Below are positions 24,418 through 31,844 of a stretch of DNA of 53,622 nt, piece by piece; the stretch's first letter is position 1, and every line of letters begins with the position of its first letter. The DNA is taken from assembly GCA_002197545.1 (NCBI GenBank), contig NFUO01000002.1, positions 1-53,622 on the forward strand. The letters run 5' to 3'. Origin of the DNA: Acidobacteria subdivision 2 bacterium RH1 MAG20. Lineage in GTDB: Bacteria; Acidobacteriota; Terriglobia; Terriglobales; Acidobacteriaceae. A program made the position numbers and the translations under genes. The notes beneath the pieces are model-generated. The model had not been told where the DNA came from, searched no databases, and was given only the letters and a program-made list of their open reading frames with translations.

Positions 24418-25812
24418 CTATTCGACCTTCTTCGGTCTCCTGCCCACCACTGGCACAGCTCGTTCTATATCCGGCCGCCCTTCATGCAGAATCCGTACTT
24501 CGGCCTCTTTTGCATCCTCCCGCCGAGTCTCCGCCATCTCCTTCGGCTCACCCAGAACCACACGAGCTGCTCCGCGCAAAATGCGCCGCACGGGCCACGT
24601 TCCATTCGGAAACGACACCGAGATCTCACCCACCCGCTGCTTCTCAGGACGGTAATACCAGCGCCGCAACAGCGAAAGATGATCGCTCAAGATAGCCAGA
24701 TCAGCGTTCGCGTCAACCTTCGCCTTCAATCTCTCAACCACAGCCTTGGTTCTCTCTTCGGGTGAATCGGTCGGCGTCGCAGCTGCTCCATCCAGAGGGA
24801 CCGCCTGCAACATCAGCGGCTGCGCAAACAAAGAGCTCCCCACACTGGTCTGCTCCTTCACCGCGCGCACACCCAACGTAGACAACCTCTCCGGCCCCAC
24901 CATGCAGCCGCCCTGCAGCAGAAACACCGCGGCCTGCTCAATCTCTCCATCTTCCTCGGCGGCCTTCTGCACAATGACCGCCTGCAGGCTCGGAACCGGG
25001 CGCACAATCCAATCCGCCAAAGCTGCCGCAGCCTTCACCTTCTGCCACTGGGCATGAAGCGCAGCCGCCTTCTCGAACTCCATCGCAGACGAAGCACGCT
25101 CCCGCTGCACGCCCACCTCCGCCTGCATGCTCTCCCCATGCGTATCGAAAAATGCCTTCACCGCCGCGGCCTCGGTCGCATACTGTTCCGGAGTACAGGC
25201 CTCTTTGCAAGGCTCCATGCACTTTTTCATCTCTCCATAGACACAGCCGGGATGCTCCGGATACGGCTCCAGGTCTTCATAGCACCGGCGCAGTTTAAAC
25301 AGATCGAGCACCGCATCGCAGTACCGCTCCGCAGCCGCGCGCGAAGGAAACGGCCCATACATATTGCCCAATCCCCGCTTTGACAGCCGATTCGTCGAGT
25401 ACACCCGAGGGTGCGCATTCTCCATCGTCAGCCGCAGAAAATAAGGAGTATGCAGCTTCAACCTGCGCCGCGCCTCGGCATATCCGAACAGCGACGACGC
25501 CGCATGATAGAGAACCAGCGACGACTCAAACTCCGAGCCGGTGACGCAATACTCGATCCGGGCCACCTTCTCCCGTAGATTCAGCCGCTTCGACTGCGAC
25601 TCCGGCGGAGCCAGCAGACGCCTCATCCGCCGTCGCAGGTCCGCCGTCCGGGTCAGGTAAGGCTCATCGCCCTCACGCGCGCCGCACAGCGCAAACACCC
25701 CCGGCAACGCCGGGACCGCCCGCAGAATCTCTTCCGCTCTCTCAGGCGCAAAATTAACAACATGATCGAAATGGAAGCTCAGTCCCACACCCGGATTGTA
25801 GTTTCTTCCCAC
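24418..25812 (-). CDS. Short UvrC-like protein with eroded GIY-YIG signature
   Basis: A 464-residue relative of the N-terminal half of UvrC. Residues 33-63 align with its GIY-YIG nuclease start, but GVY reads GVF (38-40) and YVG reads YLT (52-54), while the following arginines (60-62) remain. Later comes the cysteine cluster CYEDLEPYPEHPGC...KKCMEPC that holds the iron-sulphur site in UvrC, and a UvrB-binding helix (FEKAAALHAQWQKVKAA). The C-terminal RNase H-like nuclease and HhH domains of full UvrC (about 600 residues) are missing. It may be a regulatory or Cho-like accessory in nucleotide excision repair. It starts with GTG; no strong ribosome binding site is seen. Confidence 0.75.
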   Translation of the reverse strand: MGRNYNPGVGLSFHFDHVVNFAPERAEEILRAVPALPGVFALCGAREGDEPYLTRTADLRRRMRRLLAPPESQSKRLNLREKVARIEYCVTGSEFESSLVLYHAASSLFGYAEARRRLKLHTPYFLRLTMENAHPRVYSTNRLSKRGLGNMYGPFPSRAAAERYCDAVLDLFKLRRCYEDLEPYPEHPGCVYGEMKKCMEPCKEACTPEQYATEAAAVKAFFDTHGESMQAEVGVQRERASSAMEFEKAAALHAQWQKVKAAAALADWIVRPVPSLQAVIVQKAAEEDGEIEQAAVFLLQGGCMVGPERLSTLGVRAVKEQTSVGSSLFAQPLMLQAVPLDGAAATPTDSPEERTKAVVERLKAKVDANADLAILSDHLSLLRRWYYRPEKQRVGEISVSFPNGTWPVRRILRGAARVVLGEPKEMAETRREDAKEAEVRILHEGRPDIERAVPVVGRRPKKVE

Positions 25813-26159
25813 ATCTGCCGTTTACATCCTCTCATCGCATCTGTTTCTCAACGCCATTCTCTCGATCAAACAAAGGCATCCTACAGCCCACATTCCTTAA
25901 TCAGGTCAATGTCGGACCCCCACCATATGCCTTCCATTAACGATTAATTACAGCCAGGTTACTGGAAAAACCGAAAAGGAATGGGCTTTCTTCGCCGCCA
26001 TGCAAAATCTCGCACAGTCACCGCCAGCCAGGCAAAAGGATCGCGCTTGGAAGTATATAGAAGAAAGATGGTTACCGCTTATTCCCATTTTGGTAATTAA
26101 AATGCTCCTTATTGTCGCGTAATCAGGCCCGCGTAAATCCCAAAAAGAGGAAATCAACC
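25813..26159. other. Upstream region of the PEP-CTERM gene
   Basis: A 347-base gap between divergent genes. I see no open frame worth calling. It is AT-rich near 25935-25960 and 26080-26115, where promoters may lie, but no convincing -35/-10 pair or sigma-54 site is visible. Confidence 0.4.
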
Positions 26160-26792
26160 ATGCGCCTAAACAAGCTACTTATCGCTGTGCTCGCTCTTTC
26201 CGTATCGTCGGCTGTCTGCCGAGCAGATGACTTCTCCTTCACCGGCAGCTTCAACAACATCAACGATGTCCAGCTATTCACCTTTTCAGTTGGAGCTACC
26301 TCAACCGTAACACTCAGGTCCTATGGCTATGCCGGCGGCACCAATGCCGCGGGCACGGTCATTCCCGAGGGCGGATTCGATCCTATCCTCGCCCTCTTCC
26401 AGGGGACTGGCCCCAGTGCTGTCTACATCAATCAAAATGATGATGGCGGCAGCAATGTTCCTGCCGACTCGGTCACCGGGGCTCACTATGACACTTATTT
26501 GCAGTTAACCGATCTCACCGCCGGAGAATACACCGTCTCTATTCAGGACTATGCCAACTTCGCAGTCGGGCCCACGCTTGGCAATGGCTTCTCGGGCAAC
26601 GCCCTGACCGGCGGCACCTTCCGTGATGCTACAGGACACAATCGCGATGGCAACTGGGCCTTCGACGTATTAGGTGTGGAGTCTGCCGGCACCCCCACAC
26701 CCTCCGCCGTCCCGGAGCCTTCTTCCCTCGTGCTATTGGGCACCGGCCTCGCAGGACTTGCCACCGCCGTTCGCAGGCGCATGAACCTGTAA
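26160..26792 (+). CDS. PEP-CTERM protein of the DVUA0089 type
   Basis: A 210-residue exported protein. A signal peptide (MRLNKLLIAVLALSVSSAVCRA) is followed by a beta-rich domain beginning FSFTGSFNNINDVQLFTFSVGATSTVTL and containing EGGFDPILALFQGTG...NQNDDGG, the pattern of DVUA0089 proteins. The C-terminus is a clear sorting signal: VPEPSSLVLLGTGLAGLATA and then RRR. Exosortase is expected to cut at PEP, releasing the protein to the outer surface or polymer matrix; no exosortase is in this window. AGAGG precedes the ATG at 26160, while the 48-base longer frame lacks a site. A terminator follows. Confidence 0.9.
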   Translation: MRLNKLLIAVLALSVSSAVCRADDFSFTGSFNNINDVQLFTFSVGATSTVTLRSYGYAGGTNAAGTVIPEGGFDPILALFQGTGPSAVYINQNDDGGSNVPADSVTGAHYDTYLQLTDLTAGEYTVSIQDYANFAVGPTLGNGFSGNALTGGTFRDATGHNRDGNWAFDVLGVESAGTPTPSAVPEPSSLVLLGTGLAGLATAVRRRMNL

Positions 26793-26835
26793 GTCCAAAC
26801 CCGAGAGCAATAATCAACCTTATCTAACCGCAATA

Positions 26836-26870
26836 CCCGGCTCTCTTATCAAGAGCCGGGCATGTTTCTT
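26836..26870 (+). terminator. Intrinsic terminator after PEP-CTERM gene
   Basis: CCCGGCTCT (26836-26844) pairs with AGAGCCGGG (26852-26860), followed by CATGTTTCTTT. Confidence 0.7.
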
Positions 26871-26900
26871 TCCCCTGCCAACTTCAAAAGCTCGGATGCC

Positions 26901-26931
26901 CCATCCTTCGCAGTCTCACCGCGAAGGGTGG
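26901..26931. repeat. Intergenic hairpin unit
   Basis: CCATCCTTCGC (26901-26911) pairs with GCGAAGGGTGG (26921-26931), with one G-T pair, around a 9-base loop. It lies between convergent genes already served by a terminator, so it looks like a dispersed element, though it could act as the terminator of tldE on the other strand. Confidence 0.45.
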
Positions 26932-26962
26932 GATGCAACCCAGGGCAATAATCATTAAACCC

Positions 26963-28363
26963 CTAAGCTCCCGCGATCATCATACCCTCGACCCTGATGG
27001 TAGGAGCAGCACTCGCGCCACGAAAAACAAGGTCATTCCCGATGGCAACGATGTTCTTGTACATGTCCTTGAGGTTGCCCGCGATGGTGATCTCTTCGAC
27101 CGGATAAGCCAGTTCGCCATTCTCGATCCACATCCCGCTGGCGCCCTGCGAATAGTCGCCGGTGACAAGATTCACGCCGAAGCCCATCGTCTCAGTCACG
27201 TACAAACCGACCTTGACATCGCCAATAAGCTGTTCAGGAGTCAGCGTGCCGGGTTCAAGATAAAAGTTTCCCGCACCGATGCCCGGATTCCCCGCCAGCC
27301 CACGCGAGGCGTTGCCGGTAGACTTCATGCCCAGCTTTCTGGCGGTATAGGTGTTCAAAACATAATTTTTCAGGATGCCGCGTTCGACCAGAACCGTCCG
27401 CCGCGTCGGCAGACCCTCGCCATCGAATGGAGAGGTCCCAAAGCCGCCGATACCGTTAAAAACCATGGTCCCATCATCGATAACGGTGATGTTCTCCCCG
27501 GCGACCTGCTGTCCAAGCTGATCGCAAAAAAAGCTGGCATTGCGATAGATCGAGTCGCCATTGGCCGCCTCGAAGATGTTGCCCATGATCGACCGCGCAA
27601 TCTCCGGCGAAAACACCACAGGGGCCTTCTGCGTCTTCACCTGCCGAGCGCCCAGCCGGGCCAACGTCCGCCGAGCAGCCTCCTGCCCAATCTCCTCCGG
27701 CGACTCCAGCTTCCGCGTCGTCCGAGCAGCCGAATACCAGTAGTTACGCTGCATCCCACCCTTCTCGTCGACAGCGATGGGCATAGCCGAGAAGCCGCAG
27801 TAAGACCGCCGATACTCGCCCGCAAACCCTCGCGAATTGACGAGGATCTTGTGCGAGGTCGCCGTATCGAAGTCGCCGCCGCCGGAGTTCTGGATGCGCG
27901 TGTCATAGGCCATCGCCGCAGCCTCAACTCGACGGGCCGTCTCAATCCGCTCCGCCGGAGGCATCTCATTGACGTCCTCGAAGTAGAGCCCTTGATCACC
28001 CTCAACTTTGCCGAACTCATCCGCCTCAGGAAGCCCTGCAAACGGGTCTTCGCTGGTGATCTTCGCCAGCGTGATCGCGCCATCGACCAGCCGCTCAATC
28101 GACTCCGCCGAGAAGTCCGACGAAGAGGTGCTCGCCGTCCGCTGGGCTTTTCCAGAATTGACAAATACACGCAGCCCAATCGCCCGCGAACCCGACTCCT
28201 TCAGCGTCTCCACCTGCCCGAGACGCACCAGCGCGGAGAACTCATCGCCCTCATAGATGACAGCTTCCGCGTCCGTCGCACCGGCTTTGAGGGCCTTGGC
28301 AAGAACATCGGAGGCAAGCTGCCTCAAACCGGAACCGGAGACAGGAGATGCAAGTGATGGCAA
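26963..28363 (-). CDS. tldE: TldE/PmbA-type metalloprotease subunit
   Basis: A 466-residue member of the TldD/PmbA family. It lacks the HExxxH zinc motif, as TldE does, and carries the family glycine-rich C-terminus (NPGIGAGNFYLEPG ... TGDYSQGASGMWIENGELAYPVEEITIAGNLKDM). With TldD it forms a protease chamber known from microcin and antitoxin processing. The start is TTG at 28363, with TGAGG about 10 bases upstream and 11 bases after the stop of the preceding gene; the longer frame would overlap that gene and has no family-like N-terminus. It is last in a tldD, zinc-site protein, tldE cluster. Confidence 0.93.
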   Translation of the reverse strand: MPSLASPVSGSGLRQLASDVLAKALKAGATDAEAVIYEGDEFSALVRLGQVETLKESGSRAIGLRVFVNSGKAQRTASTSSSDFSAESIERLVDGAITLAKITSEDPFAGLPEADEFGKVEGDQGLYFEDVNEMPPAERIETARRVEAAAMAYDTRIQNSGGGDFDTATSHKILVNSRGFAGEYRRSYCGFSAMPIAVDEKGGMQRNYWYSAARTTRKLESPEEIGQEAARRTLARLGARQVKTQKAPVVFSPEIARSIMGNIFEAANGDSIYRNASFFCDQLGQQVAGENITVIDDGTMVFNGIGGFGTSPFDGEGLPTRRTVLVERGILKNYVLNTYTARKLGMKSTGNASRGLAGNPGIGAGNFYLEPGTLTPEQLIGDVKVGLYVTETMGFGVNLVTGDYSQGASGMWIENGELAYPVEEITIAGNLKDMYKNIVAIGNDLVFRGASAAPTIRVEGMMIAGA

Positions 28364-28374
28364 GATGCAATACC

Positions 28375-28683
28375 TCAATAAACAGGGGATTGTGACGGCC
28401 GCGGTTCGCGGCCATCCGTGGCCTTCAGGAAATGCATGCCCGCAGCGCAATATTCAGAGTCGCTCTTCAGCTTGTGCTCGACGTGCGGAGGCGGTGCGTT
28501 CTCGACGTTGCGGCGAAACACCTTCAGCGGGCCGCCGCAACTCTTGCAGCGAAACTCCGTATCGTTGTCGACTAGTGCATCGGCAATCATCTTCACCTTC
28601 CAGAACGGCTCGTAGCCGCCGGTGGCTTTTACGCGCCGACGCTTCACTTCACACTCATAAAACTTTTCGCGTTCGACTGCCAT
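28375..28683 (-). CDS. Small protein with a putative zinc site
   Basis: A 102-residue protein I do not recognise. It has FRCKSCGGPLKVF (Cys46, Cys49), then PHVEH (His67, His70) and EYC (Cys79), enough ligands for one zinc ion. The N-terminal third is basic and aromatic. It lies 11 bases before the tldE start and 80 bases after tldD on the same strand, so it is likely co-transcribed and may be connected with the TldD/E protease. Whether it is a regulator, chaperone or unrelated passenger cannot be told. Confidence 0.75.
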   Translation of the reverse strand: MAVEREKFYECEVKRRRVKATGGYEPFWKVKMIADALVDNDTEFRCKSCGGPLKVFRRNVENAPPPHVEHKLKSDSEYCAAGMHFLKATDGREPRPSQSPVY

Positions 28684-28763
28684 GATTTACCTCGATGTGT
28701 TGCGATGATGCGGTGCGCATGGGCTGGATTCCATGAGATATAAAAAAACAAAACCAAAATTTA

Positions 28764-30209
28764 TTACTGCCCGGTGCCGCCGACGGTCATGCGGTCAAGC
28801 TTTACGGTGGGCATGCCTACGCCGACCGGAACGCTTTGTCCGTTCTTGCCGCAGGTGCCAATGCCTTCATCGAGGGCAAGGTCGTTACCGACCATAGACA
28901 CGTATTTGAGCGCCTCCGGCCCATTGCCGATGAGAGTGGCGCCCTTGACGGGCTGCGTCACCTTACCATCTTCGATGAGATAGGCTTCGCTGGCGGAGAA
29001 GACGAACTTGCCGTTGGTGATGTCTACCTGGCCGCCGCCGAAGTTCACGGCATAGAGGCCGCGCTTCACGCTCTTGATAATGTCCTCGGGCATATCGTCG
29101 CCGTTGAGCATGTAGGTGTTGGTCATGCGCGGCATGGTGATGGCCTGATAGCTCTCGCGGCGTCCGCTGCCAGTGCTCTTCGTGCCCATCAGGCGAGCAC
29201 TGAGCTTGTCGGTCAGGTAGCCCTTGAGGATGCCGTTTTCGATGAGCACGTTCTCCTGTGTGGGTGTGCCTTCATCGTCCACGTTCAAAGACCCGCGCCG
29301 ATTCGGCATCGTGCCGTTGTCGACGACCGTCACCTTGGAAGACGCGACCTGCTGACCGATGAGACCGGCGAAGGCTGAGGTCTTTTTGCGATTGAAGTCG
29401 GCTTCAAGCCCATGCCCTACAGCTTCGTGAAGCAGAACGCCAGGCCAGCCGGGTCCAAGGACAACCTCCATCTCACCTGCTGGGGCGGCCACTGCTCCAA
29501 GCTGCAGCATTGCAGTGCGAGCAGCCTCACGAGCAAAGTGCTCGGGACTCTTTTTGCCCTCAAAAAAGTCGAGAGCGACACGTCCGCCGCCGCCGCTGGT
29601 GCCGCGAGCGGTGTTGGCTCCGTCTTTTGCGATGACGAAGACATTGAGCCGGGCCAGTGGCTGAGTGTCGCTGGCGAAGGTGCCGTCCGAGGCAGCCACG
29701 AGGATACGGCGCAACTCGTCGTTGAAGCCCGCACGAACCTGCACGATGCGCGAATCATAGGCGCGGGCAGCCTTGTCGGCGCGCTGAATGAGCTTGAGCT
29801 TCTCAGAGATTTCAGCGTCGGAAGTGGCTCCGGCTACGGGATAGAGAGTTGGGGTTTCCGTATGCGTAAAGCCATGGGCCAGCTCTTTTGCCGGGCCGCT
29901 GGCGATGAGCGCGGCGGTACGGGCTGCCTTGAGCAGGCGTTCACTGGAGAGGTCGTCGGTATAGGCGAAACCGGTGCGCTCACCGCTAAGGACACGGATG
30001 CCGCAGCCTACGCTGATACCCTGGCTGGCGGATTTGACGAGGGACTCGTCGATACCGAGTGAAGTAGAGGTAACTGACTCAAAATAAAGGTCTGCGTACT
30101 CTCCCCCAGCCGAGAGGGCCTCACCCAGGCAGCGTTCCATCAATCGTTCCGAGATACCCAGCTTTTCGATGAAGTAGCGCTTGTGGTCTGGAGAGGGGGT
30201 AGTCATCAT
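28764..30209 (-). CDS. tldD: TldD metalloprotease
   Basis: A 481-residue catalytic subunit of the TldD/E protease. The zinc motif is LLHEAVGHGLEAD (His261, Glu262, His266), and the C-terminal zinc-ligand cysteine fits TCGKNGQSVPVGVG. DDEGTPTQ and TGSGRRESYQ are further family blocks. The protein starts with two methionines; the second (30206) leaves 8 bases to an upstream TACAAT. No ribosome binding site is present, so a leaderless message starting at the second ATG is plausible. Downstream on the same strand are the small zinc-site protein and tldE. Confidence 0.95.
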   Translation of the reverse strand: MMTTPSPDHKRYFIEKLGISERLMERCLGEALSAGGEYADLYFESVTSTSLGIDESLVKSASQGISVGCGIRVLSGERTGFAYTDDLSSERLLKAARTAALIASGPAKELAHGFTHTETPTLYPVAGATSDAEISEKLKLIQRADKAARAYDSRIVQVRAGFNDELRRILVAASDGTFASDTQPLARLNVFVIAKDGANTARGTSGGGGRVALDFFEGKKSPEHFAREAARTAMLQLGAVAAPAGEMEVVLGPGWPGVLLHEAVGHGLEADFNRKKTSAFAGLIGQQVASSKVTVVDNGTMPNRRGSLNVDDEGTPTQENVLIENGILKGYLTDKLSARLMGTKSTGSGRRESYQAITMPRMTNTYMLNGDDMPEDIIKSVKRGLYAVNFGGGQVDITNGKFVFSASEAYLIEDGKVTQPVKGATLIGNGPEALKYVSMVGNDLALDEGIGTCGKNGQSVPVGVGMPTVKLDRMTVGGTGQ

Positions 30210-30214
30210 ATTTC

Positions 30215-30243
30215 ATTGTAGGCTTCGGTGGCCAGGGTCGCAA
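30215..30243 (-). promoter_or_regulatory. Promoter of tldD, leaderless geometry
   Basis: On the minus strand TTGCGA (30243-30238) and TACAAT (30220-30215) are separated by 17 bases. TACAAT ends 5 bases before the first ATG and 8 before the second, leaving no room for a Shine-Dalgarno site. Confidence 0.55.
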
Positions 30244-30344
30244 ACGAGATACAGCGCATTCCGATGGTCAGCAGCAGGATATAACGCAGTAATTTGTATA
30301 GATAAACTGATCAGAAAACAGCTCATTTGGCCTGCGGATACTGA

Positions 30345-31214
30345 TCAGCGCCCGTGCGATGGGTCTGGCGAGGCGGCGGCATTGAGATCGATGAAAAGAT
30401 TGGGAAAACCGGAGACATGGCAGTTGCCGTCTTGCGCATAGGTTTTGCCGCAGGCGCGTGTGATGGATTTTCGGCGAGGCGATTGGGCATACTGCCACAC
30501 CGCTGCATCCGGCGTTCCATTGGTGTCGAGGGGAGGAGGCTGCAGGGTACATCCGTTGGATGGTGGGCAGGCGTCCTGCGCGACCCAAAGAGCTATCTCG
30601 TGGAGATGCTGGGTGGCGACATAGTTGCGGATGTCTTCGGTGGTGGTGATGGTCTGGCCGTGCCCCTCATGGACAGGCTGCCCACTGGCATAAACGCCGG
30701 GACGATAGCCGGAGCCAGCCACAGCCTCGGTCCAGGCGAGAAGATAAGCTGCCTGCTCCGGCAGGAGGCGTCCGCCCTCTTCCTGATCGAGAAAGATAAT
30801 GGTTCCACTGGGAAAGTGTTCGCGGTGCGCGGCGGCGATGGCGGCTGTGGCGTCATCTTTGCCAAGAGCTGTGGGGTTGATACCAGACTTCCGGGCCTTC
30901 ACAATCTCGGCATCGAGTCTTCCATTAAAGAGCACAAGAAACCCGAAGCCCTGGCGAAGAAGCACGTCGCGTTTGCCCTGCCAGCTATTCTGCTGTTCGC
31001 CGGGAGGATTGTTGAGCCAGAATCCGGTGAAGGAAAAGTGTTGCCGCAGACCAGGGAGTGCTTGATCGCCGGGGTAGTCATTAAGATCGAAGCCGATGTA
31101 GGTTTGCGTGGCGCCGGGCTGTTGCGTGTTTGCCGCTCTTTGCAGCGACGGCTGCTCCGCTCCGGCAAGAGCAGCGAGAACACAAAAGACGAGGCTTGTT
31201 ATCGACAGGCGCAT
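30345..31214 (-). CDS. Exported DUF1906-type glycoside-hydrolase-like protein
   Basis: A 289-residue protein with a signal peptide (MRLSITSLVFCVLAALAGA). The domain starts TYIGFDLNDYPGD and continues with FWLNNPPG, GTIIFLDQEEGG and YRPGVYASG, the beta/alpha barrel strands of the DUF1906/Rv2525c-like group, distantly related to GH25 lysozymes; the acidic residues in FLDQEEGG sit where a catalytic acid would be. It may act on the cell wall or polysaccharide. The start at 31214 is set by the signal peptide; the longer open frame crosses the promoter and the divergent gene. The Cys pairs near the C-terminus could form disulphides. Confidence 0.78.
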   Translation of the reverse strand: MRLSITSLVFCVLAALAGAEQPSLQRAANTQQPGATQTYIGFDLNDYPGDQALPGLRQHFSFTGFWLNNPPGEQQNSWQGKRDVLLRQGFGFLVLFNGRLDAEIVKARKSGINPTALGKDDATAAIAAAHREHFPSGTIIFLDQEEGGRLLPEQAAYLLAWTEAVAGSGYRPGVYASGQPVHEGHGQTITTTEDIRNYVATQHLHEIALWVAQDACPPSNGCTLQPPPLDTNGTPDAAVWQYAQSPRRKSITRACGKTYAQDGNCHVSGFPNLFIDLNAAASPDPSHGR

Positions 31215-31249
31215 ACAAAAGGGCGAGACTTCGCAAAGTCTTAACTGAG

Positions 31250-31278
31250 GATATACAACGACGTATGCTACCTTGCAA
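31250..31278 (-). promoter_or_regulatory. Promoter of the DUF1906-type gene
   Basis: On the minus strand TTGCAA (31278-31273) and TATATC (31255-31250) are separated by exactly 17 bases, about 36 bases before the start codon. Confidence 0.55.
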
Positions 31279-31302
31279 TTTAAGAGTTTTGAGGAGCGTC
31301 GA

Positions 31303-31836
31303 ATGGCCCACACCGAGTTTGATCCGCGATACCCGATCGGCCAATTTGTAAAACCGGCAACCATCACGCCGGATGACAGGCTTAGTGCGATTGCGACGCT
31401 GGCGGAGTTGCCGGAGATGTTGCGCAATGCAGTGGATGGCCTGGACACAGCACAGCTAAGCACACCGTATCGCGAGGGCGGATGGACAGTCCGCCAACTG
31501 GTACATCACATCGCGGACAGTCATATGAACGCATTTATACGGTTGCGGCTGGCACTGACCGAAGACTGGCCGACGATCAAGCCTTATGACGAAAAGGCCT
31601 GGGCGACGCTGCGTGATTCCGCAGCCCCCATCGAATGGTCGCTCGAACTGGTGGAGAGTCTTCATGCGCGCTGGGTGATGCTATTGCAGTCGCTCGGCGA
31701 AGAACAGTGGCAGCGCGGATACCGGCACCCTGAGAGCGGACCTACTACGCTGGATGCGATGACGCTGCTGTATGCGTGGCACTCGCTGCATCATGTGGCG
31801 CATATCACGCATCTGCGCGCAAAGGAAGACTGGTAG
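31303..31836 (+). CDS. YfiT-type DinB-fold metalloprotein (putative thiol transferase)
   Basis: A 177-residue four-helix protein closely following the YfiT pattern: YPIGQFVKP at the N-terminus, STPYREGGWTVRQLVHHIADSH (His68-His74 region) and a second histidine cluster YAWHSLHHVAHITHL (160-170), which supply a three-histidine metal site. YfiT/BstA proteins are linked to bacillithiol-dependent transfer or to metal-dependent hydrolysis; whether this organism makes bacillithiol is not shown. GAGGAG lies 6 bases before the ATG. It is divergent from the DUF1906 gene, and its end is 8 bases from the next start. Confidence 0.9.
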   Translation: MAHTEFDPRYPIGQFVKPATITPDDRLSAIATLAELPEMLRNAVDGLDTAQLSTPYREGGWTVRQLVHHIADSHMNAFIRLRLALTEDWPTIKPYDEKAWATLRDSAAPIEWSLELVESLHARWVMLLQSLGEEQWQRGYRHPESGPTTLDAMTLLYAWHSLHHVAHITHLRAKEDW

Positions 31837-31844
31837 ATGGCGGC

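Noticed and set aside
22324..24695. Long plus-strand frames of 339 and 412 residues
   Set aside because: They run antisense to the BamD-like, rpe and UvrC-like genes and are rich in Arg, His and Pro, a sign of shadow frames.
25813..26159. Possible sigma-54 promoter or GEMM riboswitch before the PEP-CTERM gene
   Set aside because: No TGGCAC-N5-TTGC pattern and no GEMM-like core could be found in the gap.
26933..28357. 474-residue plus-strand open frame
   Set aside because: Antisense to tldE, which has full family motifs; the plus frame is Arg/His-rich shadow sequence.
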